Part shown: piece by piece, positions 16,669-22,260 of the stretch
Numbering within the stretch: position 1 is the first letter of the stretch
How the letters are laid out: each line of letters starts with the position of its first letter
NCBI GenBank assembly: GCA_031551255.1
Contig: JAVBNW010000102.1
Coordinates: 1 to 24,009, forward strand
Origin: JAVBNW01 sp031551255
GTDB taxonomy: Bacteria > Bacillota > Clostridia > Christensenellales > UBA1750
Length of the DNA stretch: 24,009 nucleotides
Direction: 5' to 3'
Translations under genes and position numbers: made by a program
Notes under the pieces: model-generated
Database searches by the model: none
The model's input: only the letters and a program-made list of their open reading frames with translations
What the model was told of the DNA's origin: nothing

Positions 16669-16696
16669 ACGGAACACGCGCGTTGCCGTTTTTTTT
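16669..16696 (+). terminator. Probable terminator after the GNAT gene
   Basis: ACGGAAC (16669-16675) pairs with GTT (16682-16684) and CCGT (16686-16689) with one bulged G and a 6-nt loop, followed by a run of T up to 16696. The stem is modest but the T tract is long. Confidence 0.5.
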
Positions 16697-16712
16697 CGTC
16701 GTATTTCTTAAT

Positions 16713-16740
16713 CCTCAAAAGCGTCACAGCGGTTTTGAGG
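16713..16740. repeat. Isolated P palindrome with half a composite repeat
   Basis: CCTCAAAA (16713-16720) and TTTTGAGG (16733-16740) are the paired ends of a 28-nt P-type palindrome. It is followed by GAAGAGGAGGAGCGAC, the same module that follows P inside the composite elements, but no H hairpin follows. It reads as a truncated element abutting the complete one at 16757. Confidence 0.55.
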
Positions 16741-16756
16741 AAGAGGAGGAGCGACG

Positions 16757-17119
16757 TCGTCGGTTTGCACTACGCTCTATTCCCCGCGCACTGCGGTGCC
16801 GCGGGGGATTGGCGCTTCGTGAAACCTCCTCTTACCATAAGACGCTGAGGCGTCTTATGGGAGTGAGAAGAACGAAGAACGCGCACTCCCGCTTCTTTCC
16901 TCATCGTTCTTTTTACTCCACAAAACCGCTGAGGCGGTTTTGTGGAAGAGGAGGAACGGCGGAATGAGCGAGCTTTTGCGTCGCAACGCGAAAGCGAGGG
17001 ATATGCAGCCCGCGACGACGAGCGCCTCGGCGCCTTGTGAGATGAGAAGATTCCACGAGCGGACATACCCCGCAACATCGCTATGTTGCGGGGTATGAAG
17101 CGCAGTGCGAATCGACGAG
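16757..17119. repeat. Composite inverted-repeat element, copy A
   Basis: The ends are inverted copies: TCGTCGGTTTGCACTACGC on the left and the complement of CTCGTCGATTCGCACTGCGC on the right. Inside, the order is end - hairpin H1 (16781-16808, CCCCGCG/CGCGGGG) - linker with CGCTTCGTGAAACCTCCTC - palindrome P2 (16835-16860) - centre - palindrome P3 (16918-16945) - linker - hairpin H2 (17064-17097, perfect 15-bp stem, loop CGCT) - end. Both halves mirror each other. About 100 extra bases lie between P3 and H2 relative to copy B. It sits between the convergent GNAT and ferritin-like genes. Short open frames in it look spurious. Confidence 0.75.
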
Positions 17120-17149
17120 AAGGCTAGGTTATGCCAGTGCTTTTTCAGG

Positions 17150-17677
17150 TTAGCATGAGCCGACACAATGCCGTGCGATGGCCTGCTTAAAACAATCCAC
17201 GTGCACTTGTTCATCCAAAATGATGCGTTCGAGGAGTTCTTTGATATGGGGGTCGCAGATTTCCAGAACATGCTGCCTATACTGTTCTATGGCGCCGTAC
17301 TCGCCGGCAAGGTCAAGGTGCAGGCGTTGACATAGGCTATTGCCGTAGCCGACGTTTACGCCGCTCCATTGCTTGTTCGGGCATCCTTCTACAAATTGTG
17401 GATCTGCACCTAGTTTTACGATCGCTTCGCCGAGCATCTCCAGGTGCGACATCTCAACTTCGGCGATTCCGAGCAGCATGTCTGCGACATCCTGCTCCTC
17501 ATCGCTTGTGAGGTGGTGATACAGATATTGCGTGATGGCAGTCAACTCGCTTGCGGCGCCAGCGTAGTCTTCCATGATGATGCACGCATAAGCTTCATTG
17601 GGGCAGATTACCTCGATTTCAGGGTAAGGAAGGGGATAGCGAAAAGTGCTGTTGCAGCACGGCGCCTGATTGCTCAT
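17150..17677 (-). CDS. Ferritin-like diiron protein
   Basis: This 175-residue protein carries the four-helix diiron pattern of ferritin-like/rubrerythrin-type proteins: E44, E75-x-x-H78, E126 and E156-x-x-H159. The N-terminus (NQAPCCNSTFRYPLPYPEI) resembles spore-associated and manganese-catalase-like members found in Clostridia. Nine cysteines are scattered through it, unusual for a simple ferritin-like protein, but no rubredoxin domain is present. The start at 17677 has GGAGGT eight bases upstream. A candidate sporulation-type promoter lies about 50 bp upstream. Likely roles are peroxide or oxygen detoxification, or a coat-associated protein; which one cannot be decided from sequence. Confidence 0.8.
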   Translation of the reverse strand: MSNQAPCCNSTFRYPLPYPEIEVICPNEAYACIIMEDYAGAASELTAITQYLYHHLTSDEEQDVADMLLGIAEVEMSHLEMLGEAIVKLGADPQFVEGCPNKQWSGVNVGYGNSLCQRLHLDLAGEYGAIEQYRQHVLEICDPHIKELLERIILDEQVHVDCFKQAIARHCVGSC

Positions 17678-17723
17678 TTGTACTTACCTCCCTCGGAACT
17701 TCGTGAGGCGTTACCCTCCCTGC

Positions 17724-17750
17724 ATTGTATGTAGGTGACATAGGCGGCGT
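17724..17750 (-). promoter_or_regulatory. Candidate sigma-K-like promoter of the ferritin-like gene
   Basis: On the minus strand AC is followed after 17 nt by CATACAATG, close to the late-sporulation consensus AC-N16/17-CATANNNTA with one mismatch at the end. It ends 47 bp before the start codon. The motif is short and could be chance; a sigma-A reading (TACAAT with a poor -35) is the alternative. Confidence 0.3.
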
Positions 17751-17863
17751 ACTCTTTATTATTGCGTACTAATCGACATGAAGATCGTGAAAATTTCGTC
17801 CTTAATTATTAGCCTTGCCAAATAAAGTTTCTTATAGACTCTATTTAAATTCGAACATACATG

Positions 17864-17900
17864 AAAAGCGTCCTGAAACACATTTCAGGACGCTTTTTTT
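17864..17900 (-). terminator. Terminator of the DUF2089/solenoid operon
   Basis: A perfect 15-bp stem (17864-17878 with 17883-17897) has a 4-nt loop. In the minus direction it follows the last gene of the operon by 53 bp and ends in TTTT; in the plus direction it ends in seven T, so it may work both ways. Confidence 0.85.
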
Positions 17901-17950
17901 CGATAGCTATTTCAGAGCGGAACGAACATGCGAGACGCGATCAAGCCGTT

Positions 17951-18616
17951 CTAGGCTCTCTGTTCCAAGATTGTGCCGCGCACCTCGCCGAGGTTTTTAC
18001 CGTGAAGAATCATCACATCGCCTTCAATGACAGCCTTTTCTTTAATATCGCCCAAGATTTCGTAGACCGAACCTTGTACTCTGCCGGTAACATGCCCCTT
18101 TACAGTCGCATATACCGACCCTTCCACCGTTCCGTTGAGCTGCTTTTGCAGCGGGCGCAGCGGCGTTTGCGTGCCGATAAAGCAGCGTTGCGGCTGTTCC
18201 TTGTCTCCCACATCGCCCCGAACGGTTCCGTTGAGCGTACCGTGAATCGAATGGGGATAAGGCGATTGCAAAGAACCGTTTAGGTCTCCATCAAGATCGC
18301 CATGCAATTGGCCAACAGAGCCGTTGATATCTCCCCTAACGCCACCTTCTACGGTGCGCACGGAGCCGTTGATATCCCCCATAATGCCGCCCTTTACAGT
18401 TTCTATCGAGCCATTGACGTCACCCATGATGTTTCCTTCTACGCTCGTTACGTGCCCAAGAACATCGCCCTTGATGTTACCTTCTACCGTGCCCTGTATC
18501 GAACCTAAAATATCCCCGGCGACGTTGCCGCGCACGCCCCCCGTTATCGTGCCCATGATATCTCCGTTTACGTTGCCTTGAAGATCACCGTCGAGCTTGC
18601 CGTGAAAATCTGCCAT
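17951..18616 (-). CDS. Small beta-solenoid repeat protein (bactofilin-like style)
   Basis: This 221-residue protein is almost wholly built of short Gly-rich repeats of the form G-D/N-V/I-x-G-x-V/I-x. Residues 46-105 hold four 15-residue units such as GNIMGDVNGSIETVK. The pattern, with alternating hydrophobic residues and a turn Gly-Asn/Asp, is that of a beta-solenoid and resembles bactofilins, although no bactofilin family match is claimed. Residues 135-150 form a break with a lone Cys (C145). The C-terminal part (about 165-215, GSVYATVKGHVTGRVQGSVY) is clearly homologous to the end of the larger upstream protein. No signal peptide or membrane segment is visible, so it should be cytosolic. 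AAAGGAGG precedes the start. It is the last gene of the operon. Confidence 0.75.
   Translation of the reverse strand: MADFHGKLDGDLQGNVNGDIMGTITGGVRGNVAGDILGSIQGTVEGNIKGDVLGHVTSVEGNIMGDVNGSIETVKGGIMGDINGSVRTVEGGVRGDINGSVGQLHGDLDGDLNGSLQSPYPHSIHGTLNGTVRGDVGDKEQPQRCFIGTQTPLRPLQKQLNGTVEGSVYATVKGHVTGRVQGSVYEILGDIKEKAVIEGDVMILHGKNLGEVRGTILEQRA
18302..18481 (-). repeat. Four 45-nt coding repeats
   Basis: These encode four consecutive 15-residue solenoid units (residues 46-105 of the 221-residue protein). The DNA copies have drifted but keep the G-I/V-x-G-D-I/V-N-G-S frame. They are coding and not a CRISPR array. Confidence 0.7.
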
Positions 18617-18654
18617 GGTTACATCCTCCTTTTATCGATGAAGACTGTGTTCCA

Positions 18655-19872
18655 TTATTTTCCTTGGCGCCGTATGCCCTCTTTTACCGTGCCGTAACAG
18701 TTCCCTTCGAGATATTCCACGTAACCGTCGATCGTCGCCCCTTGCTCAATATCGCCGACGATCTTATACACGTTTCCCCGCACATGCCCGCTTACGTTGC
18801 CTGTGACGATCGCATATACGTTCCCTCCGACCCATCCGCGCACATCGCCGTCGATCTTGCAGTCGTAGGGGCGCTGTTTGAGACCTACGTTGCCGTTCAC
18901 CGTGCCTTCCAGGCAACCGTCGATCGATCCTGTGACGTTTCCCCTTACCGTGCCCGAAGAGAGGAGGTCGCCGCCGATTGACCCGGTGATGTTGCCGCGC
19001 ACCGTACCCGCAAAATCGCCGCCGATCGACCCGGTGATGTTGCCACCCACCGTGCCGGTAACGTCGTCCTCAACGGCGCCGGTCAGGTTGCCGCGTATCT
19101 CCCCGGTAAGCTCTCCCTCGAGGGGTCCGGTTAGGTTGCCGTGTATGGCGCCGCTTACGTCCCCATGAACCGGCCCGGTCACATTGCCTTCGATTCTGCC
19201 GGAAACATCGCCTTCAATGGCGCCGGTTACGTTGCCAAAGATCGTTCCGCTCACGTCGCCCTTTACCGGTCCTAGAACATTGCCGTAAAGCTCGCCCGCC
19301 ACGTCGCCGTTGATCGCTCCCATTACATTTCCGCGCAGCGTGCCCTCGATATCTCCGTTGACCGAGCCCATGACGTTTCGCGAAACGACGGCCCCCGTGG
19401 GGATGCCCTCGATCGAGCCGAAATTCATGCCCCGGCCGAAGGTGTTGTTGCGCCTGCCGTCGAAGCGGGGAGGGTCCGGAGGGGGAGGTGGGGGAGGGGC
19501 GTCGTGCGCGAAGCTGTTTGCAAAATCTACGGCTTTGCGCACCGTTTCGTCTACGATGTTGGCGATATCTTCCGTCAGGCTGGAAAAGACGGGGGATTTC
19601 TGGTCGGTAGTGCCAAAGGGCTCTTCTTTCGTGTAGGATTCTTGCGTATCATAGGAAGATTCTTTCTCTTCCCAGGCGGCCTCTTGCTCGGGAGAAGGTT
19701 CTTTCTCTTCCCAAGCCGCCTCTTGTTCGGCATACGGTTCTTGTACGTTGCCGGCGGCCTCGCCGTCGCCTTTTTGCCCCGCTTCCCACGCGGCGATCAT
19801 GGCATCGGCCTCCTCCGGCGACAGGACGCCCTCTTGCACCTGTTTCAGGATCTCCATGATATCTTGCGCCAT
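18655..19872 (-). CDS. Large SHOCT-like plus beta-solenoid repeat protein
   Basis: This 405-residue protein has four regions. Residues 6-28 (ILKQVQEGVLSPEEADAMI) form a SHOCT-like short helical motif of the kind found at the start of YvlB/LiaX-type proteins. Residues 29-98 are an acidic linker with a duplicated EQEAAWEEKE. Residues 99-122 form an amphipathic helix followed by a run of prolines. Residues 165-373 hold about 25 octads alternating GNVTGxIx and GDVSGxIx, the pattern of a beta-solenoid. An interruption near 330-340 contains C338, as in the small paralogue, and both share the C-terminal cap (GNVYKIVGDIEQGATIDG). No signal peptide or membrane helix is visible. The start at 19872 follows AAGAGGGGG. 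It lies 14 bp after the DUF2089 regulator, so the two are surely co-transcribed. The function is not known. Confidence 0.78.
   Translation of the reverse strand: MAQDIMEILKQVQEGVLSPEEADAMIAAWEAGQKGDGEAAGNVQEPYAEQEAAWEEKEPSPEQEAAWEEKESSYDTQESYTKEEPFGTTDQKSPVFSSLTEDIANIVDETVRKAVDFANSFAHDAPPPPPPPDPPRFDGRRNNTFGRGMNFGSIEGIPTGAVVSRNVMGSVNGDIEGTLRGNVMGAINGDVAGELYGNVLGPVKGDVSGTIFGNVTGAIEGDVSGRIEGNVTGPVHGDVSGAIHGNLTGPLEGELTGEIRGNLTGAVEDDVTGTVGGNITGSIGGDFAGTVRGNITGSIGGDLLSSGTVRGNVTGSIDGCLEGTVNGNVGLKQRPYDCKIDGDVRGWVGGNVYAIVTGNVSGHVRGNVYKIVGDIEQGATIDGYVEYLEGNCYGTVKEGIRRQGK
18754..19380 (-). repeat. Coding 24/48-nt repeats of the large solenoid protein
   Basis: About 25 octad codon units (24 nt each, alternating to give a 48-nt period) encode residues 165-373. 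The regular spacing of GTTGCC/GTCGCC elements on the plus strand comes from this coding periodicity. Confidence 0.75.
19660..19737 (-). repeat. Two tandem 39-nt units in the acidic linker
   Basis: Units 19660-19698 and 19699-19737 match at 33 of 39 positions and encode the duplicated EQEAAWEEKE segment. The duplication is in frame (13 codons), so it lengthens the linker without changing the frame. Confidence 0.7.
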
Positions 19873-19886
19873 ATCGATGCCCCCTC

Positions 19887-20249
19887 TTAAGCGTTTTGCT
19901 GTAGTAGTTGCTGTGCCTCTTCGGCCGAGACCTCGCCGCGCGAAAGCATGTCGAGAACTTCTTTGCGGCTTGGCGGCTCCTTGGCGGGCAATTCCCCCAG
20001 CGCAGCCACGATTTCATCCAATCGGTTGCGAACGGTGGGGTAGGAAATGTTGAACTCCTTTTCCATGTCTTTGATGTTGCCGCGGCATTTGAGAAAGCTT
20101 ACGACGAATTGTTTTTGCGAAGGGGATAGTCTGACGAGGCGATCGATGGCAAACGTTCCCTCCAGGGCCGTTCCACACTGTGTGCATGTGAGCCGCGAAG
20201 CGGCAAGAGGGCCGGAACAAACCGGGCAGATGTTGGGCATATCGTACAT
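19887..20249 (-). CDS. DUF2089 family zinc-ribbon/HTH regulator
   Basis: This 120-residue protein has a zinc ribbon (C8-x-x-C11 and C22-x-x-C25) followed by a helix-turn-helix at about 57-83 (GNIKDMEKEFNISYPTVRNR), the layout of DUF2089 proteins, which are predicted DNA-binding regulators. The C-terminal tail (97-117, EVLDMLSRGEVSAEEAQQLL) is a SHOCT-like motif closely related in pattern to the N-terminus of the next gene product. The start at 20249 is chosen over the in-frame ATG at 20294 because AAGGAGG lies eight bases before it and because the upstream ATG lies within the promoter. It is the first gene of the operon and probably regulates it. Autoregulation through the dyad at 20293-20320 is inferred. 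Confidence 0.88.
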   Translation of the reverse strand: MYDMPNICPVCSGPLAASRLTCTQCGTALEGTFAIDRLVRLSPSQKQFVVSFLKCRGNIKDMEKEFNISYPTVRNRLDEIVAALGELPAKEPPSRKEVLDMLSRGEVSAEEAQQLLQQNA

Positions 20250-20282
20250 GCTATGAACCTCCTTGCAAGTCCGTTTGTAGAT

Positions 20283-20320
20283 ATTATATTTCAAATATCA
20301 AAAAAGTCAATATGATATTT
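20283..20320 (-). promoter_or_regulatory. Promoter and candidate operator of the DUF2089/solenoid operon
   Basis: On the minus strand the -35 TTGACT (20305-20310) and the -10 TATAAT (20283-20288) are spaced by 16 bp. An inverted repeat AAATATCA (20293-20300) - 12 nt - TGATATTT (20313-20320) brackets the -35 box, a good position for a repressor site. The region is strikingly AT-rich compared with the GC-rich surroundings. The promoter is strong by inspection; the operator is inferred. Confidence 0.7.
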
Positions 20321-20389
20321 TATAAAAATTGATTTTTATTTTTCGAAAATCGAAAATTAGACTTCAGAGAAATCCAGCGAAAAAAAAGC

Positions 20390-20418
20390 TGGCAAGGGCG
20401 GACGGGAAATGGTATAAT
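20390..20418 (+). promoter_or_regulatory. Promoter of tRNA-Arg
   Basis: TATAAT (20413-20418) lies 11 bp before the mature tRNA 5' end, and TGGCAA (20390-20395) is 17 bp upstream of it. The -10 box is perfect and the -35 box is weak. It is transcribed divergently from the DUF2089 operon, whose promoter is about 80 bp away. Confidence 0.6.
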
Positions 20419-20429
20419 GCATTCGTTAT

Positions 20430-20505
20430 GCGCCTGTAGCTCAGAGGATAGAGTGTTCGACTCCGACTCGAAAGATCGTGGGTTCGAATCCCGCCAGGCG
20501 CGCCA
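20430..20505 (+). tRNA. tRNA-Arg (anticodon CCG), CCA encoded
   Basis: The 76-nt cloverleaf folds fully: acceptor GCGCCTG/CAGGCGC, D arm GCTC/GAGT, anticodon arm TTCGA/TCGAA with the loop CTCCGAC (anticodon CCG), variable loop AGATC, T arm GTGGG/CCCGC with the loop TTCGAAT, discriminator G and encoded CCA. It decodes CGG. No duplication of its 3' end was seen downstream, so there is no sign of an integrated element using it as an attachment site within this window. Confidence 0.96.
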
Positions 20506-20507
20506 CG

Positions 20508-20540
20508 TCGCCGCGGACGACATATCGTTCGCGGCGATTT
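20508..20540 (+). terminator. Terminator after tRNA-Arg
   Basis: TCGCCGCGGACGA (20508-20520) pairs with TCGTTCGCGGCGA (20525-20537) over 13 bp with one G-T wobble and a CATA loop, followed by TTT. The stem is strong but the T tract is short. Confidence 0.7.
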
Positions 20541-20706
20541 ACTTTGTAAATCCCCTCTCACTCATTTTGTCGCGGCTCCCCTTCCGCCAAAGGGCACGCT
20601 CGCAACGCCTGCTCGGTTGTAAACGCGCTCGCGACGGCTCTGCTTCGCTAGCAACCTTTTGCGGGTGCCTGCAAGCCGCCGCACCTATATCGTCCATACA
20701 TCCCAT
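20541..20706. other. Intergenic segment without a recognised gene
   Basis: This GC-rich stretch lies between the tRNA terminator and composite repeat B. It contains several short inverted segments but no convincing ORF with a ribosome binding site. Parts (such as the TTTTGCG-rich stretch) look distantly like the extra centre of composite element A. Confidence 0.4.
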
Positions 20707-20972
20707 CTCGTCGGGGCGCGCTGCGCTCCGAAATCCCACCATACTGTGGTATGGTGGGATTTTTACGCTTCGTGGCCCCTCATCTTCCATAAAACCGCTG
20801 AGCCGATTTTATGGATTGGGAATGACGAAGAAGGCGCGGCGCCTACGTTGTCCGCTCCTCTTACTCCTCAAAACCACCGAGGCGGTTTTGAGGGGTAAGA
20901 GGAGGTTTTGCGGAACGTAAAAATCCCAGTGCCGCAGCGCTGGGATTTTGGAGCGTAGTGCAAACCGACGAG
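20707..20972. repeat. Composite inverted-repeat element, copy B
   Basis: The 266-bp element has the same plan as copy A. The left end CTCGTCGG...CTGCGCTCC and the right end (complement CTCGTCGGTTTGCACTACGC) are inverted. Inside are hairpin H3 (20731-20762, AAATCCCACCATAC arms, perfect 14 bp), palindrome P4 (20787-20814), palindrome P5 (20866-20893, extended by TCCTCTTAC/GTAAGAGGA to about 20857-20902) and hairpin H4 (20920-20949, AAAATCCCAG arms). The right-hand end shares GTCGGTTTGCACTACGCTC exactly with the left end of copy A. It lies between tRNA-Arg and the thioester-protein gene. Confidence 0.75.
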
Positions 20973-21008
20973 GGAATGCAGCTTCTTCTCGATCCGCTTG
21001 ATTGTTTC

Positions 21009-21035
21009 ACGGTTTTCAGCACAGAACATATACCA
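21009..21035 (+). promoter_or_regulatory. Candidate sigma-K-like element before the thioester-protein gene
   Basis: AC (21009-21010) is followed after 16 nt by CATATACCA, near the AC-N16/17-CATANNNTA late-sporulation pattern. It ends 47 bp before the start codon, the same distance as the similar motif of the ferritin-like gene. This is a weak, short motif. Confidence 0.22.
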
Positions 21036-21082
21036 ATTGTAGAGCCCCATTGGATGTGTGGGCCACTACGAACGAGGTGACA

Positions 21083-22168
21083 ATGATGCCTATTGATGGC
21101 TTCGGCCAATTACTTGCGTCACTTGCGGCGCCGCCAACCACAGCGGTTTTCACTCAAAATCCACAATTTTGCAATCTGACGCCGCTTGGCCATGATTACC
21201 GGCTTTTTAACTTTACCCAAAATTTTAACTTTCAGCAGTTCGTCTTGACGTATAGCGCCGGCTCGACCGAGGTTTATTGCGTCGAGCTAGACGAGGAGCC
21301 GCCGCCAACCGGCGACACGATGGACGTCATTTCGATAGAACAGGCGTTACCTCAGTACACAGCCGAAGTGCGGGCGCGGATTCAGTGGTTGTTGCGCAAC
21401 GGCTATCCCAGCATAACAGCCTCCGAGTTGTTCGCCCAGGCCGGCGTGGATGCATCGGTTGCTCCACCGTTGGATGACTTGGACGCATTTGCCGCCACCC
21501 AGTCCGCCATCTGGCTCACGACGATCGCGCCGGACCCCGGCAAGCGCTTTGCGCTATGTGCGGACAACAACATTACTCACCCCAAGTCTGCGCGGCTGGT
21601 GCAGGTCGTGAACTATCTGCTGGCGCAAGCTATGGATTTGGCAGATCAATCCATCGCCATACTGGGCTTCCTGGACATCCCACGCACAGTAGTGCGCACG
21701 GGAAGCGCCTTTAGGGTAGGCCCAATGCGATTATCACTACAGACTAGCGCGCCGATCGATAACCTTGTCATCACAGGTGAAGTAACGCCTGCGGTGCCTG
21801 GCATCATAATCGAAAACGCATCCGGTCAACCGCTTACGGCTATCCCACTGGATACAGACTTTTACGTTTCTATCCCAGACAACGCCACCACCAACAATCA
21901 GTGCTTCGCACTAACCGTCAACGGCCAAGGAGACACCACAGTACCTCTGACATACATCAGTCGTTCCTTCGTTGATACACGGCAGATCATTGGCGCGGCG
22001 TTCTTTGTCCAGGATTCGGTTACGCTACAGACCGGGACCCAACTGCTGTGCACGGGTAATATCATATGCCCTGCGTGCCCTGTGCCGCCCATGGCGCCTT
22101 GCAAGCCGGCGAGGGGGTGCGGTTGGTTCAGACACGGCCGGTATCCGAGCCGCTGCGGTCGATGTTAA
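21083..22168 (+). CDS. Cys-Gln thioester (TQXA) domain protein with Cys-rich tail
   Basis: This 361-residue protein contains a thioester-forming domain of the TQXA type. C66 in STEVYCVELD and Q140 in AATQSAIWL are the pair expected to form the internal Cys-Gln thioester, and between them lies the typical VRARIQWLLRNGYPS helix region. A beta-rich segment follows (AFRVGPMRLSL onwards). Family members are mostly surface adhesins that bond covalently to host amines. Here no signal peptide, no membrane segment and no LPXTG sorting signal is seen. The last 40 residues instead hold seven cysteines (CPACPVPPMAPCK and RCGRC among them), suggesting disulfide cross-linking into a larger structure such as a spore surface layer. 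The start at 21083 has GAGGTGAC before it; the frame is open to 21002 but has no signal there either. Confidence 0.85.
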   Translation: MMPIDGFGQLLASLAAPPTTAVFTQNPQFCNLTPLGHDYRLFNFTQNFNFQQFVLTYSAGSTEVYCVELDEEPPPTGDTMDVISIEQALPQYTAEVRARIQWLLRNGYPSITASELFAQAGVDASVAPPLDDLDAFAATQSAIWLTTIAPDPGKRFALCADNNITHPKSARLVQVVNYLLAQAMDLADQSIAILGFLDIPRTVVRTGSAFRVGPMRLSLQTSAPIDNLVITGEVTPAVPGIIIENASGQPLTAIPLDTDFYVSIPDNATTNNQCFALTVNGQGDTTVPLTYISRSFVDTRQIIGAAFFVQDSVTLQTGTQLLCTGNIICPACPVPPMAPCKPARGCGWFRHGRYPSRCGRC

Positions 22169-22201
22169 CGGGTCCGGGAGTGATAATCTCCACAACCTTA
22201 G

Positions 22202-22226
22202 GGCGTTCCCACAGGAGCGCCTTTTT
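22202..22226 (+). terminator. Terminator after the thioester-protein gene
   Basis: GGCGTTCC (22202-22209) pairs with GGAGCGCC (22214-22221) with one T-G wobble and a CACA loop, followed by five T. It separates this gene from the next. Confidence 0.75.
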
Positions 22227-22260
22227 CGTGCCCCCGAAAGGAGGGCTTTCCCCGCTTGCC

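Noticed and set aside
16683..17078. Short open frames on both strands in composite repeat A
   Set aside because: They follow the palindromes and linkers; Arg/Ser/Pro-rich translations without ribosome binding sites are best explained as non-coding repeats.
18302..19380. Regularly spaced repeats resembling a CRISPR array
   Set aside because: The period of 24/45/48 nt comes from codon repeats in two solenoid genes with good starts and ribosome binding sites; there are no identical repeats with unique spacers and no cas genes.
20417..20920. 167-residue open frame running through the tRNA and composite repeat B
   Set aside because: It reads through a complete tRNA gene, a terminator hairpin and repeat palindromes, so it is not a protein gene.
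20430..21000. tRNA-Arg as an attachment site of an integrated element
   Set aside because: No direct repeat of the tRNA 3' end and no integrase was found in the window, although accessory genes follow.
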